A DNA stretch of 55,028 nt, from the NCBI GenBank assembly GCA_013115135.1, contig JABANP010000353.1:1-55028 (forward strand). The letters are read 5' to 3'. The position numbers were made by a program, and so were the translations under genes. Origin of the DNA: Perkinsus olseni (lineage: Eukaryota > Perkinsozoa > Perkinsida > Perkinsidae). Of the stretch, positions 54,420 through 55,028 are shown piece after piece (the first letter of the stretch is position 1; every line of letters starts with the position of its first letter). The notes beneath the pieces are model-generated. The model did not search any database. It saw nothing but the letters and a program-made list of their open reading frames with translations, and was not told the DNA's origin.

Positions 54420-55028
54420 CACCTCTTAGCTCCCTCTATCGTGGGGAGTCCCGGCTCTCGAGAGCTCGAGAACCATCTATGGCATCAAGTAAGCCTTTCG
54501 TGTAATTTTCAGTTTTTTTTCCGAATCTTTCTGGTTTTCAGCCTCAAATCGCAGCGATGATCGCGCGCCCACACCGCGACAGTAAGTATAGCGCAGCAGT
54601 TTCTGGAAAAGATACATCCGGGTCCATGCCGAGGCACACGGGCCTCACTACCGCTGCACACCCTGCTTTCTTTGATACGACTTGCAATTCCTCAACGCTT
54701 GTTCTTTTTCTAGCCGTTCGTGCATAAGTGGCAGGAGATTTGTCGGAGATGGTGGACACTTCCACGTGGTCCGACTATTGCTGCACTTTCGGGCGCGTGA
54801 CGATTCTATGCTTCCTGTAAAAAGGTCTCTAGAGCTTATCATTTTATAACCCTTTTAGATTAGCCTGTAAGATACTCTATTAGCTAGTCGATCATTTATT
54901 ATCGTCACCCGCGCAGGCGGGCTTGTAGCTGATCACCGTTTGATTCCCTTTGCCGCGTGCGCGCAAGATCGTGGTTTCCTTGTGAAAGGTGTGGTACCCA
55001 GCGTTGTTAGTTTTTGCGAGGTGGTAGG
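54420..55028. other. Right edge, nothing assigned
   Basis: No convincing frame, RNA gene or repeat was seen. Short self-complementary CTCGAGAGCTCGAG occurs near 54457-54471. Confidence 0.4.

Noticed and set aside
1..55028. Bacterial operons, CRISPR arrays or prophage
   Set aside because: Coding regions are intron-split with GT-AG borders, there are no direct-repeat/spacer arrays, and the mobile elements are all eukaryotic classes.

Overview
The window looks like nuclear DNA of a small, intron-rich unicellular eukaryote. Genes are split by short GT-AG introns, there are no operons or ribosome binding sites, and much of the space is transposons, MITEs and decayed repeats. The mix of secreted cysteine protease, lineage-specific secreted proteins, MFSD1-type transporters and a BEL/Pao element fits an alveolate such as Perkinsus. 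That is inference from general knowledge; no spliced leader or rRNA is here to prove it.

Layout. 1-1.6 kb: end of a papain-family protease gene (+). 2.0-7.6 kb: a TIR element split by a BEL/Pao LTR retrotransposon (-) that lacks integrase and has nearly identical LTRs. 8.1-9.1 kb: two 15-bp-period arrays in opposite orientation. 9.5-10.4 kb: an intact secreted-protein gene (-). 10.4-17 kb: gene-poor, rich in perfect palindromes. 17.0-22.0 kb: a GH20 beta-N-acetylhexosaminidase gene (-) with at least ten exons. 22.0-29.6 kb: a Helitron (-) whose Rep/helicase gene is broken by a 1.8-kb TIR element, a 522-bp hAT-type MITE, an intron and two frameshifts. 29.9-30.4 kb: twenty-two copies of a 20-bp repeat. 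30.7-31.8 kb: small secreted-protein genes (-). 32.9-40.4 kb: an MFSD1-like transporter gene (-) and a degraded second copy. 40.6-44.3 kb: a nine-exon gene (-) for TFIIIC subunit 5, with a tRNA-Ile gene on the opposite strand inside its third intron. 44.7-50.1 kb: fragments of unidentified genes, a 516-bp MITE and GTAC-rich DNA. 51.8-53.1 kb: two related secreted-protein genes (-), one with an in-frame TGA. 53.6-54.4 kb: a small two-exon coiled-coil gene (+).

The clearest functional link is at 40.6-44.3 kb. TFIIIC binds the internal promoters of tRNA genes, and the gene for one of its subunits carries a tRNA gene and at least two tRNA-like relics in its introns. Elsewhere the main theme is layered transposition: elements inside elements, with tRNA-like B-box remnants and compact palindromes scattered through introns and spacers.
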